DNA of 64,000 nt from Syngnathus acus (GCF_901709675.1 NC_051093.1:2687053-2751052); one strand, 5' to 3'. Shown: positions 1-14,330, numbered from the stretch's first letter. The notes: generated by a model not told the origin, from the letters alone. Numbers and translations are program-made.

Positions 1-3000
1 GATATAATAGAGGACTCGATGTTAGCGCCGCATTGAAATGATTGCAAGCTGTAAATCGTCCCTCATAAGGCACGGAACATTTGATCCGTTCTCGTGAGCA
101 GCGCTGCCACCTACAGGTTTGGAGGGGTCTCATTGAGCTTCCCCAAGACAAAGAAAGCCTGCCATATTGGCATACAGGTTCCTTCAAAGACAATCACATC
201 CCCGATATTTATATTAGCCAATTTGAAGTTGGCGTCGGTGACAGCTGGCGTATGCCAAGTTGCCAGAACGTTCCCTCGCCGCCATTGTGCCTTGCGTGGG
301 TGGAGCACGGCAGTGAAGTTTGATAGCAGGTACGAGATTCGGCGCTCGTCGCTGTTGCCACGGAGACACGTCCCCTCCCCGCCTGTCTCCCATGACGCTA
401 CGCGGCGCTTTCCAGCTCAAATCTATCTCTGCGCTGTGACGAATGAAAAGAATGACAAACATGGACTTTTAATCGGCCAAACAATCGGGGATAGGTCACC
501 TCTCTGATTCAGGACGCATTTGCTGACTTTTTCAATCCGCCCTGTGAGCGGCTGCCACCCGGGGGTGGGGTGTAATTCCCTTCCTGCATTGGATGCGAAG
601 CTTCCCTATTGGTCGAGGGTAAGAAAGGCCATATTGATCACAGAGGCGTGGCGCGAGAAACCAAAGATGTGAGCGTCTTTGCCATGTGTGATGGAGAAGG
701 CGGGTTAAGGAAGAGGAAGCCCGGCTGTCCATGACTCACACACGTCCCGGCGTTTCCAATCGTCCCTCGCCATGGGGAGGGGCCGGGATCACACGCCGCA
801 ACAGTTGTGATTATAGCGCACCGCTGAGGGGGGGCGGACGGGTAGCGGGGGGCCGCGCAGCAACCCGGCAACCTTTCACTGCGCAGCGTCATGTTGTGAG
901 ATGAAAATACGTTGCGAGTTCTGAGCTGGAGCACAAAAGCTTTCATTGGTAGAAATTCCATCAATGGAGCATCATACGGAAAGGGCGGTTGATAATGAGC
1001 CACATGCTGCTTCACCACAAAGGTTATTTGGCCGGTCTGACCAGACTCGGCGTCGACCAGGAAGCCGATTGAATCCCGCGTCCCTTGTCCAGCAGGACGT
1101 GTCCACTACATGGCGTCACGTTCCGATTGGACGGCAAGCTCGATTCAGGCCCGACGAGGTAATCGGCGCACAAGCGTGAATAACGAGCGTCTGTCCTCGG
1201 AACCTCGGCGCATTAGCTGGCGCGATCGGTGAATGATGGAGAAAGCCATTAAAGCGCTCATAAAATTGCAAATGCCTCCCTCCAATGTTTTCCCGCTGCT
1301 CGCGATGATCCCCCGACACGCGTTCCTCCGTCCAATTCCCCGTCCGCCCGCCGCGTCGGCGCAACACTCGGCCAGATCCATCTTTTTCAATTACGCCACG
1401 AGAGGAGAAGAGCCGCCTTCTCTCGGTGCCCGCGGGGAGGGAAGCACTTTTTAGCCAGCATTAAAATGTATCGCCGCCATTCCGTATTAAAGCGCAATCT
1501 GTTGGATTAATCGGCCAGGGGGGCCCTCCCTGGAATCCCGCTCGCCTCTTGCGGGTAACAACGTGCACGAGACGTCGGAGTCGCGTTCGGAAATTGACGT
1601 CTCATTCGAAATGATCGGCATGTGCAGCTGCAGTGATGTTGGATGCGCGGATTTGCATTTCTGCTAAGCGGCATGTAAACAGATTGCGCATTATAGCATA
1701 GCCGATATTTGGACAAATTACGAGAAGTGTATATTGCCCTTCCCATTCATCAGTAAGCAGGAAGTAGCGCTCCATTTCCAAAAGGTTCCTGACCTGTCTG
1801 CTAATGTTTCACATGCAGACCGACGACCGAACGCCGACTGAATAATTAATCGCGGACTATGTCGCCTGATTAGCATATCCCGTGTCGCTAACACGCGGCC
1901 GCAGATGAAAGAGTTAAAGAAGCAAACGACTTCATTTCAAAACGAAATTTTATGCGGCGGCGGCGCTACGACTCCGCTCGGAGTCATTCAAAGCGACATC
2001 CATCTTTTATGGAGCCCGCACTGAGATTTGCTTTGTTGACGGGCCGTCCGTCCTCGCATCCTCTCGCGCTCCCATCCCACCAAGAAGCTGATCTCTTTCA
2101 TCCGCACTTGATCTTTTTCCCTTTTATCGGCACATCCCCGCTGTTTTTTCCCCCGCTAGCCTCCCGACATCCCTCACGCTTACGACCGGCCTCTTGTCGA
2201 GCCGCTCCTCCTTTTTCTTCTCCATCTGACGAAGAAAGACTTCGAACTAGAAAGGCCGACGTATTGTTTGGTCATTTTTTTCCCACCGGCAGCAAGTGAG
2301 CAACACTCCTGAGAAGTTGGAGAGTCACGCCGGCAATACAACGTCACCAATTGCTGACTTATTGGCAGCCGCTGACCCCGGCTGTGACCGGCCAAAATCT
2401 GACTCCGACGGGCCAATGATCTGAACACGCCAACAATGCAAAACGAGACTTCCTGTCCATCCATCTTATTAGATCGTCCTCTAAAATGATCTTTATGTCT
2501 GACGGGCGTTAAGTGTGCATTTGTACCCAAACGGGCCGACAATCTGAAATATTAAACGTGTTCAATATTTATGACCAGAAATCTTCACGCGTGTGGGGAA
2601 TGAGGAACACCGACAACTTTGGAGCCATTTGACTCCGGGGACTGTGGCGTGAACGGAATGTAGCCAAACAAAGAAAATCTCTCCAAACTAATTGTGTAGC
2701 AGGCCTCGGAGCAGTTATCATGAGATTCCCTCAAAATGTTCACCGCGTTATTGCTCGCTAACATTCCGGTCAGGCTCCGTCTCGGGAGGCCCCGAGTCGG
2801 ACAACGGCGCTTTGCGGTGGGCCGGCTGTTTTCTCAGGCTGGCTGGTCAAATAAGATGATTATATAAATACGATTATTGACACAGACAGCCGTGGTGGTC
2901 TCGCGCCGCCTTTGTTGGCTTTGGCTATCAGCTACTTTCCACCAAAAGTGAAGAAAAGAAAGATTTGCTCGATTTATTTCTACCTACGCCGCCTTGTTGC

Positions 3001-6000
3001 CATAGAAACGATCCAATTGAAAAGTTGGACGGGACTTTTGAGTAGAAAATGACAAAAAGATTAGAGTTGAATTTGTTCCATGATTTTCAACAGATAGGCT
3101 TATTTAGGTCCGAAAGCCGCGTTTTTGTTGAAACCGTCCCAAGAATACGTAAAATTAGAAGGCGGAGTTGCTCTAATGAGACATCAAGTTGTTGGAAGAT
3201 GGCATGAAGTTGTAAGCGCGGTTCTCTGACAGCGGCGTTGGAGCGCGACCACGTTGGCAGCGTGTCAGCGTTGATACGCCAAGTCACAATCTGTCTGAGC
3301 ACGGCGGGAGATCATTACGCCGCACGCCTCGGCACTTTTAAACGTGTTTAGTATCTTGTAAGGCAATTTGAAACCGGGAGACGTGGGATAATATCCGCCG
3401 GGGGTTCGAGTCACCGCAAAGTGCCGCCTTGAGATCAATCTCATATCGACCATTGAAATGAATAAAAATACAATTCATTCATTCAACAAAAAAAAGACTT
3501 TATATCTTACAAACTAACCATAATTAGCAAAACGGTGTCTTGCTATTTGTAGTTAGTTCTTTCTTGGAGCAAACAAATCAATGGATAATTTCCCGTGGGC
3601 AGTTTTTCTTAAGATTAGCCACAAGTAATCATATTTCCAATGATCTCCAAAGACACTTAAAAGAAATGGAAATAAACGTGTTGGATCAATAATGTCTCAT
3701 ACTTGACGAAGCGCTGTGTAATTGAACAATTTATAAGGATAGCGACACGGCCACTATTTGTGAAATATTCCACTAATTGGCAGTGGTGGCGTGCGCACGG
3801 TAACAAAGATGATTTGATTCAATGCGGTCCAGTTGGCTCACACTTTTTGTCATGGTGCTATTTAGTTGGAGGCGAAAATGCATCAACGGAGTAAATAAAA
3901 TGATGGAGAATAATATTAATAGTGTCACGCTCGCATGCAACCAAACAGGATTAATGTCAAGGAAGCAAAAGAAAAGCACAAACACTTTAGCCAACAGAAA
4001 AATAGTGGCCGGGTTGCCACGGTAACAGCGTAACAGGAAGAGGACATGATCAGAAGAATCGGCGACCGCTCCCCGCATCGTGAGGAGTCGGCGATTGATC
4101 ATCGGCGGCGGCGTCACGCGACCATGTCTCGCTCGTTTCGGAACCGAACGGGGCATTTTTTGGGGAGGGCCTCATCATTCACGCTGTTTACGGCGTAAAT
4201 ATTTTAGCGGGGCGCGGTGACCCAGCCGCGCGCTAAATAGCCATTAATAATCATAAAGAGCGGGACGCCGCCCAGGCTAAGATTAATTGCGGGCCTTTCG
4301 CATGATGTTTTTGCTTTCGGGGCTGAACAGCGGGCAACCGAACATGACGGATTTTTTTTTTTTTTTTTTTTGCAACGTGCACATGTGATTTCAGGAGAAA
4401 GAATGTGAGGAAAGACTTCCAAAAAGCTCTTGGCATGGAAGCGAGGATGTGCATATGTTCGCTGCGACCATCCAAAAATGAAAAAAAAGAAACCAAACAA
4501 GATGTTTTGGTTTTTTTTTGTTGAAAATGGAAACCATTCCTGCCGTGTTCTTCCTTGTTTGTTTGTTTTCTTTTTTTGGGACTGTGGGGTGAATAAATGT
4601 TGCTGTTCTGTCTCCCGCAATGGTGAGACAAGCATGGGGATGAAAAAAAAAGGACGGTCCGTTGCCGCCGCCTGTTTGGCCTCCTTGCCAAGAGCGTCTT
4701 GGACACACCATGCAGGCGCCGTGCGGGTGAGCAGGCCGGCCGGAAAAGACGGCTTTCTTGGACGAGCCGGGTCCGGCCGGAGCCAAGCGGCGGGTGGTGG
4801 ACTTTGGGGGCAGCGGGGAGGGGAAGGACCGGTAGTGTCAACTGGTCCTTTCCTGCCCAGCTGGACCAGCGTGGCAAGATTCTCATTTCCGTTTCCTCTA
4901 GTTCCACTCAGTCGGGAAAGCGAGAAGCGGGAGACACCCCGGACTGGTCGCCGGACAGATAAATATTCACACTGACAATAAGACAAAAAGTCGTCGTGTT
5001 TACGGCGCCGTCGAAGGGGCGCGAGTGACTCGGCACGACGCCGGCATCTGTTGATAAAAGCGCGGCACGACGCTGCTGCGCCGGTGTGGGCGTGCGGCAA
5101 TTAGTTTAACGGTAGAAAGGAGATGCGCCGGCCAACTGCTGTCTGGACGTTTTAGCGAGCAGGTGCGAGCGGCCCCCTTACACGCACGCACTTTTGTTTG
5201 TTTGTGAAAAGGCGTCGGGAGCAGGTGGGATACGGCGCCGGGGCGCTTGCCAAGTCAAACGTCGTTTACGAGCGCATCTGCAGCTGCAATCGCCGTATTT
5301 AAATGTCTCGTGACGTCGCGAGATGCTTCGCCGAAGACAGCTGTGCATTTTTATGCCTTGTTTGTGCTTCAGCCACTTTTGTCCAATTATTCAAGAGCAA
5401 GAACAAAACTGAAAGGTAGCGAGATAAAACTTTCCGTTCTTAATGTCCCACCTGCTGGGTTCTGTGTGAAAGACACGTCATACGGAAACTCTGTGTGAAA
5501 CGCTGTTGAGTCTTTACAGGAACGAGCTAATGGGCGGCTTTGCTTGAGCGTGAAGAGATAATTAGCACGGCCAGCCGCACGGAGGGAAGCCTAATGACTT
5601 CCGATAAGAGCGCCTCAACGTGGAGGACGACCATCACGTGGACAAACGCGCACATTAGCAAACACCCCCGGGGGCTACACGTCCCGATCGGGACACACCA
5701 AAGTGTGCTAGTGACTGAGTCACAACATTTTGCAATTGCTGTTTACCGTAGTGACTGGAAGAAAAAAAAAAAAACGTCACCGATTTTGAATAAGTGCCTA
5801 CTGTTACAATTTTGACTCTCGTGACTGAAGCATAACGTGAATTTGCTTGACACTGGATGAGAAACGTGCAAAATGAGCCTTTTCTCCCCCCCCCTAAAGG
5901 CAATCGGGTATTAGCATTAGCCCCTCCCTCCGGAGCTGCAAAGCTAATACCGACATTCATTAGCATGCACAGTCAACAACAACAACACGGCGCCGATATT

Positions 6001-9000
6001 TACAGTCGCACGCCGGGGGAGCGAATAAACGGTGTGATTAACAAGTTTTCCTGACGCCCGGCGCGCGCCGAACACCGGGCGCCACCTCGCCGACTTAATG
6101 GCTCTTAATGGCTTCTTAACGACTTCTTAACGACTTCATCAGGAAGATCCTACAACAGCACGTACCGATGCGAGGGAGGCGGACCCCGGCCGGGCGGGGG
6201 GAGGGGCATTCACGCTTCAAAATAGACGTGGAACCCGACACGGAAAACCACGGGGAAAAACAGTGGACAGCTGTCAGTTGTGGTGACTGAGGGGCAACTT
6301 TTTGAGAGTTTTTGAAAACCTGCCCACTACACTGTGTGCGAAAGGCTGTCGTGCGACGACACATTGTGACATGCGGGGGCCGCCCCACTCGGGGGGTCGC
6401 CGTCACGCTGCACAAATCAGCTCGTCTGACGCGGAAATCCATGGCGGGGGTACAAAAAAAAAACGGCAGCCGGAGCGGTAAAAATGAGGAGCGGTGGCGG
6501 TCGACGTCGGGCCAACGCGGCGGCGTCACGCTCCGGTGGGAACATCGAAGTGACACGGCGGTGGCGTTGCGTAACCGGAATGAGCAAGCGAGCTGGGAGG
6601 AAAACCCACTCGGAGCTGATGCAAGCGGGGAAGTGCGCCGAGTTCAGCAGCTCATTACGGACCTTTCCGCACGACGCAAAGCGAGCAGAACCTTCCGGGT
6701 CATCCTCGTGTCACCGACGGTGTCGGCTGGGTTCAGACGATCGCAAACGATCTCCCCGTCCGAGCCGGTCCAAAAGCTCTTTTCATCCCGGCCTCGCTCG
6801 GATTACCGCGAGGCGCTTTGAAGACGTTTGGATGGGGCGGGGGGATGTTGATTAGGCAGACAGACGAGCGGCGGCGTCACTGGACTAAAAATAATTCTGG
6901 AGAGAAAAGGGAGCAAAGTAGGAAGAGTTTGTTTATCAGCCAAGAGACAACTGCGGATCCGAGACTCGTTCAAGGCCCGTGAAAGCAGCCTCCGAGATTT
7001 ACTGGAACGGGAAAAGGAAAATCTTGCACACTGAGCCGAAACTCCCAAAGCGAACTAACCCAACCCTAATCCTGACCCTCATCTCCTTAAACTGAAGTCT
7101 CGCCCTAATCCCATCCGTGCATTTGTCTTATTGATATCTGGGTCAGGGGAAGAATCAAAACCACTTGGGCAGGAAAATATATTGGGGGTATGATTGATGG
7201 TCCAAAATATCCCCCCAAAAAAAGAATCAAACCACAAATAAATCCAGATTGGGGGACAACAGATTGCGACTGTAGTTGTGCCGCAATTGCCGCAGTCCCG
7301 ACTTTCCTTGAAGTGCAAATGAAATCTCCCCAAGCGGGACAATTATGGGATTTGTGACCCAAACACTTGTGCTAAATTTAGCTCCCCCGGGCGGCCGTGT
7401 TTGACTTGCTATGTTGCGGCCGGCTTTGCTTGGCTTGCCTTTGTGAGTGTCGCTTGTGTGTGCTTACATAACGGCGAGGCTTCCAGGCTTCCGCTGCGAG
7501 CGTGGGCTTGCGGGGAAAAGTGCCGGTGGGAGAGAACGGAAGAACTACAGAGGAAGACAAAGACCCCCCTCCCCCGACCTCCCCACAACTCCCGCTCATT
7601 AGCTTAAGCGTGGTGTGCATGCTGCATGATAACATTTGAAGTTTAAAAAAAAAAAAAGCAAAGCTCCACTCTTACTTTCCTGCCATCTGTTCCACTTGGA
7701 GACGAGCTCGCCATTTCGACAACCCCCCCCATTCCACCCCCCTCCCGAAGCGGGACATTTCCCGCCTCCTCGTTCCGGAGTGCACCTTCTCCGTGATGCG
7801 GGCGCTTAGCATATCTAAATCCGTCGTGCCAAACACAATGTGACACGCTACAATTTGAGGTCGGCGTGCATAGAGAAAAAAAAAATAAAGGAAAAAAAAG
7901 CGGGATTACGGCGGCGATGATTGTCGGGGCGGCGTGGCGGTAATCACTTCCCCGCAGGAACACCGACAGTACGCGCTCTCGCGACTTGACCGCCGTCATT
8001 ATCTCGTCTCTGGCTAAACAATGCCAAGTAGGAATGAAATAACAGCCTGAAGATGATTGCAACAAGTTAATCTGAGTTTGACAAAATCGTCTTTATTGAC
8101 GCCAACAAAAGGTGCAGCAGGTGGAAAACTGACTCGGCTTCACTGCCTGACTGCTAGCTTGTATTACGATGACAAGCTTCAAATGTAGCATAACGCCGCT
8201 AATCGTACGTAACCTGACAACTAACAGCTTGAACCTAAAACTTTGACTACCTCCAAACTCTACTGCCCTCAAAACCCAAAACGTAATCGTAAACCCTAGC
8301 CCTGGACTTTGGTCCCAAAGCCCGAACCCTCTTGCACTGGCTCATTCATACAACAACTGTACTATGTCGATCCACTGAGGCATACGTCCTTCAAAAGCCG
8401 ATGTCCTTACAAAGCGAGCTCTTAACTCTCCGCGTTGTTTACTGCCGACCCTCGAGCTCCCCCAAAGGAGGCGCGGCCCAGCTGACCCACGTGTGCGCGA
8501 CCAGCGAGCGTCACAAATGGAAGTGTCTCCCGGAGTCATTATTTATGCGGGAACGCCCTTGGGGAGTCTTTGCACTTGTTTGCCGAGTCTGCGAGTAAAT
8601 GAGCCGCTTGCTTCCAATTTGTCCTGGACCGGCAAGCCACACCGCCACCTTGGGCGTGCACGCGTGCTCGTGTTTGTGTGTCTGTGCGGGCCTACGCATT
8701 TGTTTAGAGAAGTGCCGGGAATCGACCTGGAACCGAAGGCGCAGAGGGTCTTCGGAGGCCGAGAGACAACATCAAGGACGAGGACAAAGTTACTGAGTGG
8801 CAACGACATGACAGATGACGAATAGTAGCAATGGCTGCAGGTAAATATTCAGAAATTACGTTTACAGAACAAAACGTATCTTAAAGATTGTAACAGGCTC
8901 TCCACTGGACCTCACCCAGGGCACCAGAAACTACAAGTAGCGAGAATCAAACATTCCGTCAGCTTTATGCAGGTTTAGATCATCTTCAACACAAAAGAAA

Positions 9001-9700
9001 ATATGACTTTATTTGATCATGATTGGAGTTCTATGGGCCAAGACAAAGATCATCGTCTAGTAGCAACATGCTAACAGGTGCCTGCAGCCATGCAATGAAC
9101 CACAATGCATTGTGGGAGAATCCAAAGCAGAACATGACAGCTGAGTGTGACATGGATTAGCACTAGCATCCGCATTAGCATTGTGTTCCTACTGAATTTA
9201 GATGGAAAGACTTTTGTAGGGCAAGCAAGTGATGAGATGGCGGGGGAAAAAAACGGAGCCATGCGATTAGGACGGAAACAAGTGCCGGAATCCTCTAACG
9301 AGCTCTCCCGCTAAAGCACTCCAACACCTCCTGGGCTTAATTGCCGGGAGGGAACATTATCCCGTCTGGCTCTGTGCCGGGATTGGCCGAACACACCTGC
9401 CGGATGCGCTCCCTCGCTCTCCCTCCACATTGATCCGTGTAATCCCCTCAGGCCCGTCTCCTGCCGAGAACCCGGTCCTTCATCTTCTCTGGGAACATCT
9501 CCCGCTCTTCAGGGGTGCGCCCCACAAATCCAGCAACCGGAGACGCTGGTCCAATCAGAACGCGGCAGTGCCGGGGAGGGTTGAGTGAAAAGATTTGATG
9601 GCCTACTTTCGGAATGGGCTACCCCAGAGAAAACCTTTTGTTTCTCAAGCGCCGAGTCATCACAACACAAGTTTCCTACTTGAGATGCACTCAAGAGCCA
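1..9700. other. Non-coding block, no gene recognised
   Basis: No open frame in this stretch shows a recognisable domain or a plausible chain of exons; the longest ones are overlapping frames in GC-rich DNA. It holds short homopolymer runs, a degenerate CCCTAA/AACCCT-rich stretch near 7,045-7,110, a similar one near 8,220-8,330, and a run of TTAACGACTTC units near 6,100-6,140. A CTCF-like core lies near 108-122 in reverse orientation. By human synteny it may be intronic to rbfox3 on the minus strand, but nothing in the sequence proves that. Confidence 0.6.
9103..9118 (+). promoter_or_regulatory. ZNF143/SBS-like site
   Basis: The sixteen bases CAATGCATTGTGGGAG agree with the vertebrate ZNF143 (Staf) consensus as I remember it (TGCATTRTGGG core). 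This factor binds promoters and chromatin-loop anchors. No exon or promoter is evident beside it, so a distal element or a chance match are both possible. Confidence 0.45.
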
Positions 9701-9704
9701 AATT

Positions 9705-10006
9705 ACATCCTTGTTATCGTCACAGTTGCCACCGTCATAATCAGCAACGTCACAATCGGCATCGTGATGATTGATATGGTCACGATCGGAATCATCACGA
9801 TCAGCATTGGCATCATTTACGTCACAATCACGATCATTCTCGTTCTCATCAGCGTGCTCATTATCGGCTTCACACTTATCGGAGTTCTAACTGTCAAGGC
9901 CATCGCCATTGTTATCGTCACTGGCATGGTCACCCGCACCATCCCGAACATCATTTCTATCATTATCATCCCCACCATCATCATTATCGCATCTTTGACC
10001 ACATGA
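9705..10006 (+). repeat. Degenerate ATC/GAT-rich low-complexity repeat
   Basis: About 300 bp of imperfect trinucleotide-like units built from ATC, GTC, ACG and CAT. They keep one plus-strand frame open for 130 codons (9,614-10,006) with a product almost entirely of Ile, Val, Thr and Gly. The composition follows from the repeat, there is no matching family, and I regard the open frame as incidental. Confidence 0.7.
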
Positions 10007-11295
10007 TTTAACGTCCTACCTGTCTGAAGGTCTTCCAATTAACGGCGTAGGTCAGCAGACAGGTGGCGGGAAGTCCAGCGGCGATCCGTCTGTAAAGCAC
10101 AAGAAGAGATAAGATGGCGGCATCCAATGTGGGGGAAATCAGGATTCAGGTTCAGAACCGCAACAGTTCCTCAAAGTACGTAATCTCAAGCCTCTCAAAG
10201 AATGATCAAAATCAATCGGCGATAACAACATGTGACAGTTGATCGAGCACATGCCAGTGGCACAGAGGTTTGACTCTACAGTTGATCGCATTTCATGTGC
10301 AACATTTCAAATCCTTATTTTCATTCGTTATCCTTGCCATGAGGTTTTCTCAAGGTCACGTCCGAGCATTGCGACCGCCCCCTTTGTGCTAGACAACAAC
10401 ACGCACTCCACTGGAGCTTCCGAAGATTGTCAATAACATGTGCGTGAGACACAAAGGTTGAGTGCAAACATGGCACGCAGACGCCTCGTAAAACTCATTC
10501 CGAGTGCGACTTAACGACCTCAACGTGAGCAGGGACACGGCGAGAGGGCAGTGAGGTTACACGCACAAACACACTCGTAGCAACATACAAATCATGCGAG
10601 CAGGAGGATAAACAAGAAATGGATGTAATCACTCATCGTTCCTGCTGGAGGACTGGGAACATGCTAATGTACAAAACCACGCTGCCCGCAGTCTCCTTGT
10701 GAGGAACACGTCCAGGAGAGCCTCTCTGTCCTTCACTTTTGGTTGGCGTCTTGCACACGACGTGTTTTTGACAGCGTCCTCTCTCTTCCTACTTTGTCAC
10801 CTGCTCAGGTGTGCAGTTAAAAAAAACACTTTGCTCGCATCCATGGCGACCGGGCCGCTAATGTAACACGGCGTGATTAGCATATCATTTGCGACTCATC
10901 TTGGAGGCGGGCCTTTTATGGAAATGAGCACTTTGAACACGCTAAGATATGTGCAGGCGTGTTACGTTTGCATGAAGGTGACGCAAATGCGGGCTGAAGA
11001 GTGTGGATGGAAAAATGTCAACACAAGTCGGGCTTACCAATTCTATCAGCTTCATTAGCATATTGAATGGCGCCAGTAATTAGCAAGCGACGCCTTGGTG
11101 TCATGTGATTGTCACTAAGCGATTCCCTGTCTAATCGCGAGCGGTCGTCACCTCAAATGTTCCGACAACCGCCGTGGATGTGCGTCAACAGCAAGTAGCA
11201 GCGCAAACGGCAGCAAAGTTACATGCTAAGCTAACTAGCATGATAATAGAGTATGTCCCTGGTCTCTGCGTAGGCGGTCTGTATGTGACATTGAC

Positions 11296-11365
11296 TGGCG
11301 ACCAGTCCTTTGTTGGTCTATACTCTATGATTGATTGGCGACCAGTCGGTGTCTGGCGACCAGTC
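11296..11365 (+). repeat. Three copies of a TGGCGACCAGTC unit
   Basis: The 12-base word TGGCGACCAGTC occurs at 11,296, 11,336 and 11,354. The first two copies are separated by a near-palindromic GTCTATACTCTATGATTGAT spacer. It is a small local duplication with no visible function. Confidence 0.6.
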
Positions 11366-13530
11366 ATTTGCCTATGCACACCCAACTTGGATGGATATGG
11401 TGGGCATCAACAACTGCTAGTTAGCAAGCGTTAGCAGTAGCATTTGATGACTGGCGCTCAGCCGGCTTCCGTCTGTCAGCTGTCAATCTGCATGACGCAT
11501 CGCCGAAGGCAACGTACGCTTGATTGACAGCCGTCTCGACAGGTATCAACGGAATCTGCGACCAACATTATGCCGCCTGAGCTGCCACACTCCACCCCGT
11601 CTCCTTTTCGCTCGGCTCTCCCATTTTCTCACTGCCTTGTCTCATGTTAGCTCATTAGCTATGAGCTTGTTTGAAATGTTTTTAAAGTTTTCTGTTAACG
11701 TGTGTAAATATGATCAATGTACGTTCTTGGACACTTTTGTAAATTTGATCTAGCGAACATATTGGAAGAGGTTCGGACATTGGCGTATCAGGGACATGGC
11801 AGGCGAAAGACGCTTGTCCACGAATGCCCAACGGCGTCCCCTCCTCTGGGATTGACACCACGAACAGCGCGGGGGAGCTCCTCTCTGATCCGGGCAGGGG
11901 AAATCTCGGCGAGGCACCGGCAGACGGGAAGCCGAGCGCTCGGCGAGGACCCGCAGGGCGCTCTCTCTGTGCGGTTACCATGGAAACAGATGCGTGAGCC
12001 ACAGTATGGGTAACTCTAATTCCTTAACTGCCCTGATGCGCAAGGTGGATCGTATCAAATATGAACCCCACTGGAGCCCTTTTCACGCTCCGGGCATGAC
12101 ACTATTCTTCGGCAGCAGATTTCAATTACACACAAAAGAGTCGCCGGAGCGAGACAATGTCGTGTCTGTAACGTGTTGGGACTTATTTTGTGTTATATTA
12201 CATACAAATCGTGACAAAAACAGTCCGATGGTCTCGGTGTGTTCCTGGCCTTATACTCTGTAAAGGTTGCCAGCGTCTGCCATATTTGGAAGCGTTTGCC
12301 GGTTCTGGATGGGATGAAGACATCTGCACGAGTCCCTCAGAAAGGCTTGACGGATCTGTAGCGTACGAGCGCTCTTGCTTACCATGATGCAAAACTTACT
12401 GGCGTGTGAGGAGCGTGTCATCAGTGACAGCGGATCACAAGACCGGCGGTGCCTCAGGTACCTGTCGGAATTTCGACACCCCTTCACCGCCGCCCGCCCG
12501 CCCGCCTCCTTCCGTCGACGGCTTGGCTCCTTCCCAAGCAGCAGATTGGCGCCGTCGCCGGAGTAACGGCTCACAGATGGAGCGGCGCGGCTCGCCGAGG
12601 ACGCCTGACAGGATCAATCCCGGGGCTCGTTCGCTTGCAGTCAATTAAGCCGTGTTAGTTTTGACAGGAGCCACGGGCCAAATAACAGCCGTCAGCCTCG
12701 ACGAGTGAAAATATTGGGACCAAACACGGCGAAGAGACGGAGGGAAAAAATAGAAACAGATGCTCCACTGTAGCATTTGTTAGGAGGAGGAGGAGGCTGA
12801 GGAGGGAGCTCGATGCCGACTGACGGGCCGACCCGAGCGAGGCTTTCATTAGTTAAACTCGATGTGCCCTCGGGCCGTTTGCTGCGAGAACATATCGGCT
12901 CCAATCACCGCGTCCGTCGACTGCCAAAGTCAAATTTAGTACATCTGCAACGAGATCGAGGGGGTGCAAACTTTCGAGGTCAAGGATCATGTATGCTCAT
13001 TTTCTCCGCACTTTGGTCAGAAAGTGGAGTTTTTGGTGAAATGTTCTACTGCTGATTTCTAGAATGGAAAGAAAATAAACTTTCTGGTCTGAGACAATAT
13101 TTTGTACATTTTGACTAATCTAAAACCAGATCAAAGCACAAAAGTATATCGACAGTTTTTTTTGCATCTCGTTTACTTGACGATCTCGAACTTCCCCCCA
13201 CCCGCTGACTCTTGTGAAGGTAAAGCGGCTGTATGAAGACGTTCACAGCAATACATGCTAACTTTTTTTTTCTCAAACAAAAGCATCAAAGCCAGTCTGG
13301 GTAGTAAGTAAAAGAAACAAGGTTAACGTGCTGTAAGCAGGCCATGCGTGTTTCTCCTAATAAGACAAATGACTGTGAAGTGAAGACAATAGAAGCGCGG
13401 CGCCACCTACTGAGAGACGAGGTGGAGACGAGCGCTTTTGAAACCTTCGGAAAGACAGCGCAACTCTTTGATTAGGACGCGGAGGTAGGATGCCGTGGGC
13501 GATGGGCTGAAAACGCTTGGCATCTGCTCG

Positions 13531-13566
13531 CAACACACACGCACGCACACACACACACACACACAC
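13531..13566 (+). repeat. CA microsatellite
   Basis: Short interrupted CA/GCAC dinucleotide run. Confidence 0.9.
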
Positions 13567-14057
13567 GTGTAAACGTGTTCCCCACACTACACAACCCGCT
13601 TTGAAGGGTTATCAAGGCCGCTGGTTAATGATGTCCCTGGCTTTCTTAGCGACGAGCGCCTCCACGGGGCGGAATGGAGCCCTTTAATTAGTTTGCAAAC
13701 AGGCCAATTAAATGTTCTTCCTTCCCAGTCGTTCGCAGTGGGACAAAAGCAGCCCAGAGGCCAGTCCAGAGATGGCGGGAACCTTCGCTGTCATCAACGC
13801 AAAAAAAAATTACCATCAACATTTGCGGCTGTACTTCATTTGATCTGCATCCACAAAAGATGATGTCATCGCTGTTTGGCAGGTTTGCCAGATGAACAAA
13901 GGCAATCCGCAAAATTGGGTCAGGAGCACCGCTGCTTTTTTGGGAGGGGGGGCACAGCAAAGTCTGAAGAAAGCAATTTGAAGGACTCATAAATTACCAT
14001 GGCAACACCCCATGAATTATCCTTTGAAGTCTAAAGTCTAAGCCAAAAGTCTTAAAT

Positions 14058-14330
14058 ACATGAAATTTGGTAGACTGGTCTAACGTGTAGACGCAAAAAA
14101 AAGGTCTCAAGAAGCCATGCCTGAAAAGACACCTAAAGTTGGCTACGCTTGTTTGAAGCCGCCATGTTGCAGTCACGGCCACTCCCAGATTTTGCAGAAA
14201 ATTCAGCCCCCAACATGTGTCACTTAGCAACATGAAATTTGGTGGGCGCATCCACAATGAGTCCACCTCCCAAAAAGTCTCAAGAAACCATGCACAAAAA
14301 GACAGAAGAAGGCTGCCATTTTGCTTTGTA
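14058..14330 (+). repeat. Partial tandem pair of a ~172-bp repeat
   Basis: The word ATGAAATTTGGT starts at 14,060 and again at 14,232. Both copies continue with a run of A, then GTCTCAAGAA(G/A)CCATGC, then an AAAAGACA block. The period is 172 bp and the second copy is truncated. The AAAATTCAGCCCCC block near 14,200 recurs in the related pair near 31,905-32,175, so this is a dispersed family rather than a one-off duplication. Confidence 0.7.

Noticed and set aside
3265-3453. Possible retroelement or tRNA-like piece with GGGGTTCGAGTC near 3,402
   Set aside because: The B-box-like word has no A box at the right distance, and the minus-strand peptide did not match a reverse transcriptase motif. 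Evidence is too thin.
4204-5100. Minus-strand open frame of 298 codons, the longest in the desert
   Set aside because: It has no recognisable domain, contains Lys runs from poly-T/A tracts and Arg/Pro-rich GC filler, overlaps open frames on both strands and lacks any splice partner. Looks like chance.
7045-7110. Interstitial telomere repeat
   Set aside because: CCCTAA-like words are too few and too irregular; better described as low-complexity sequence.
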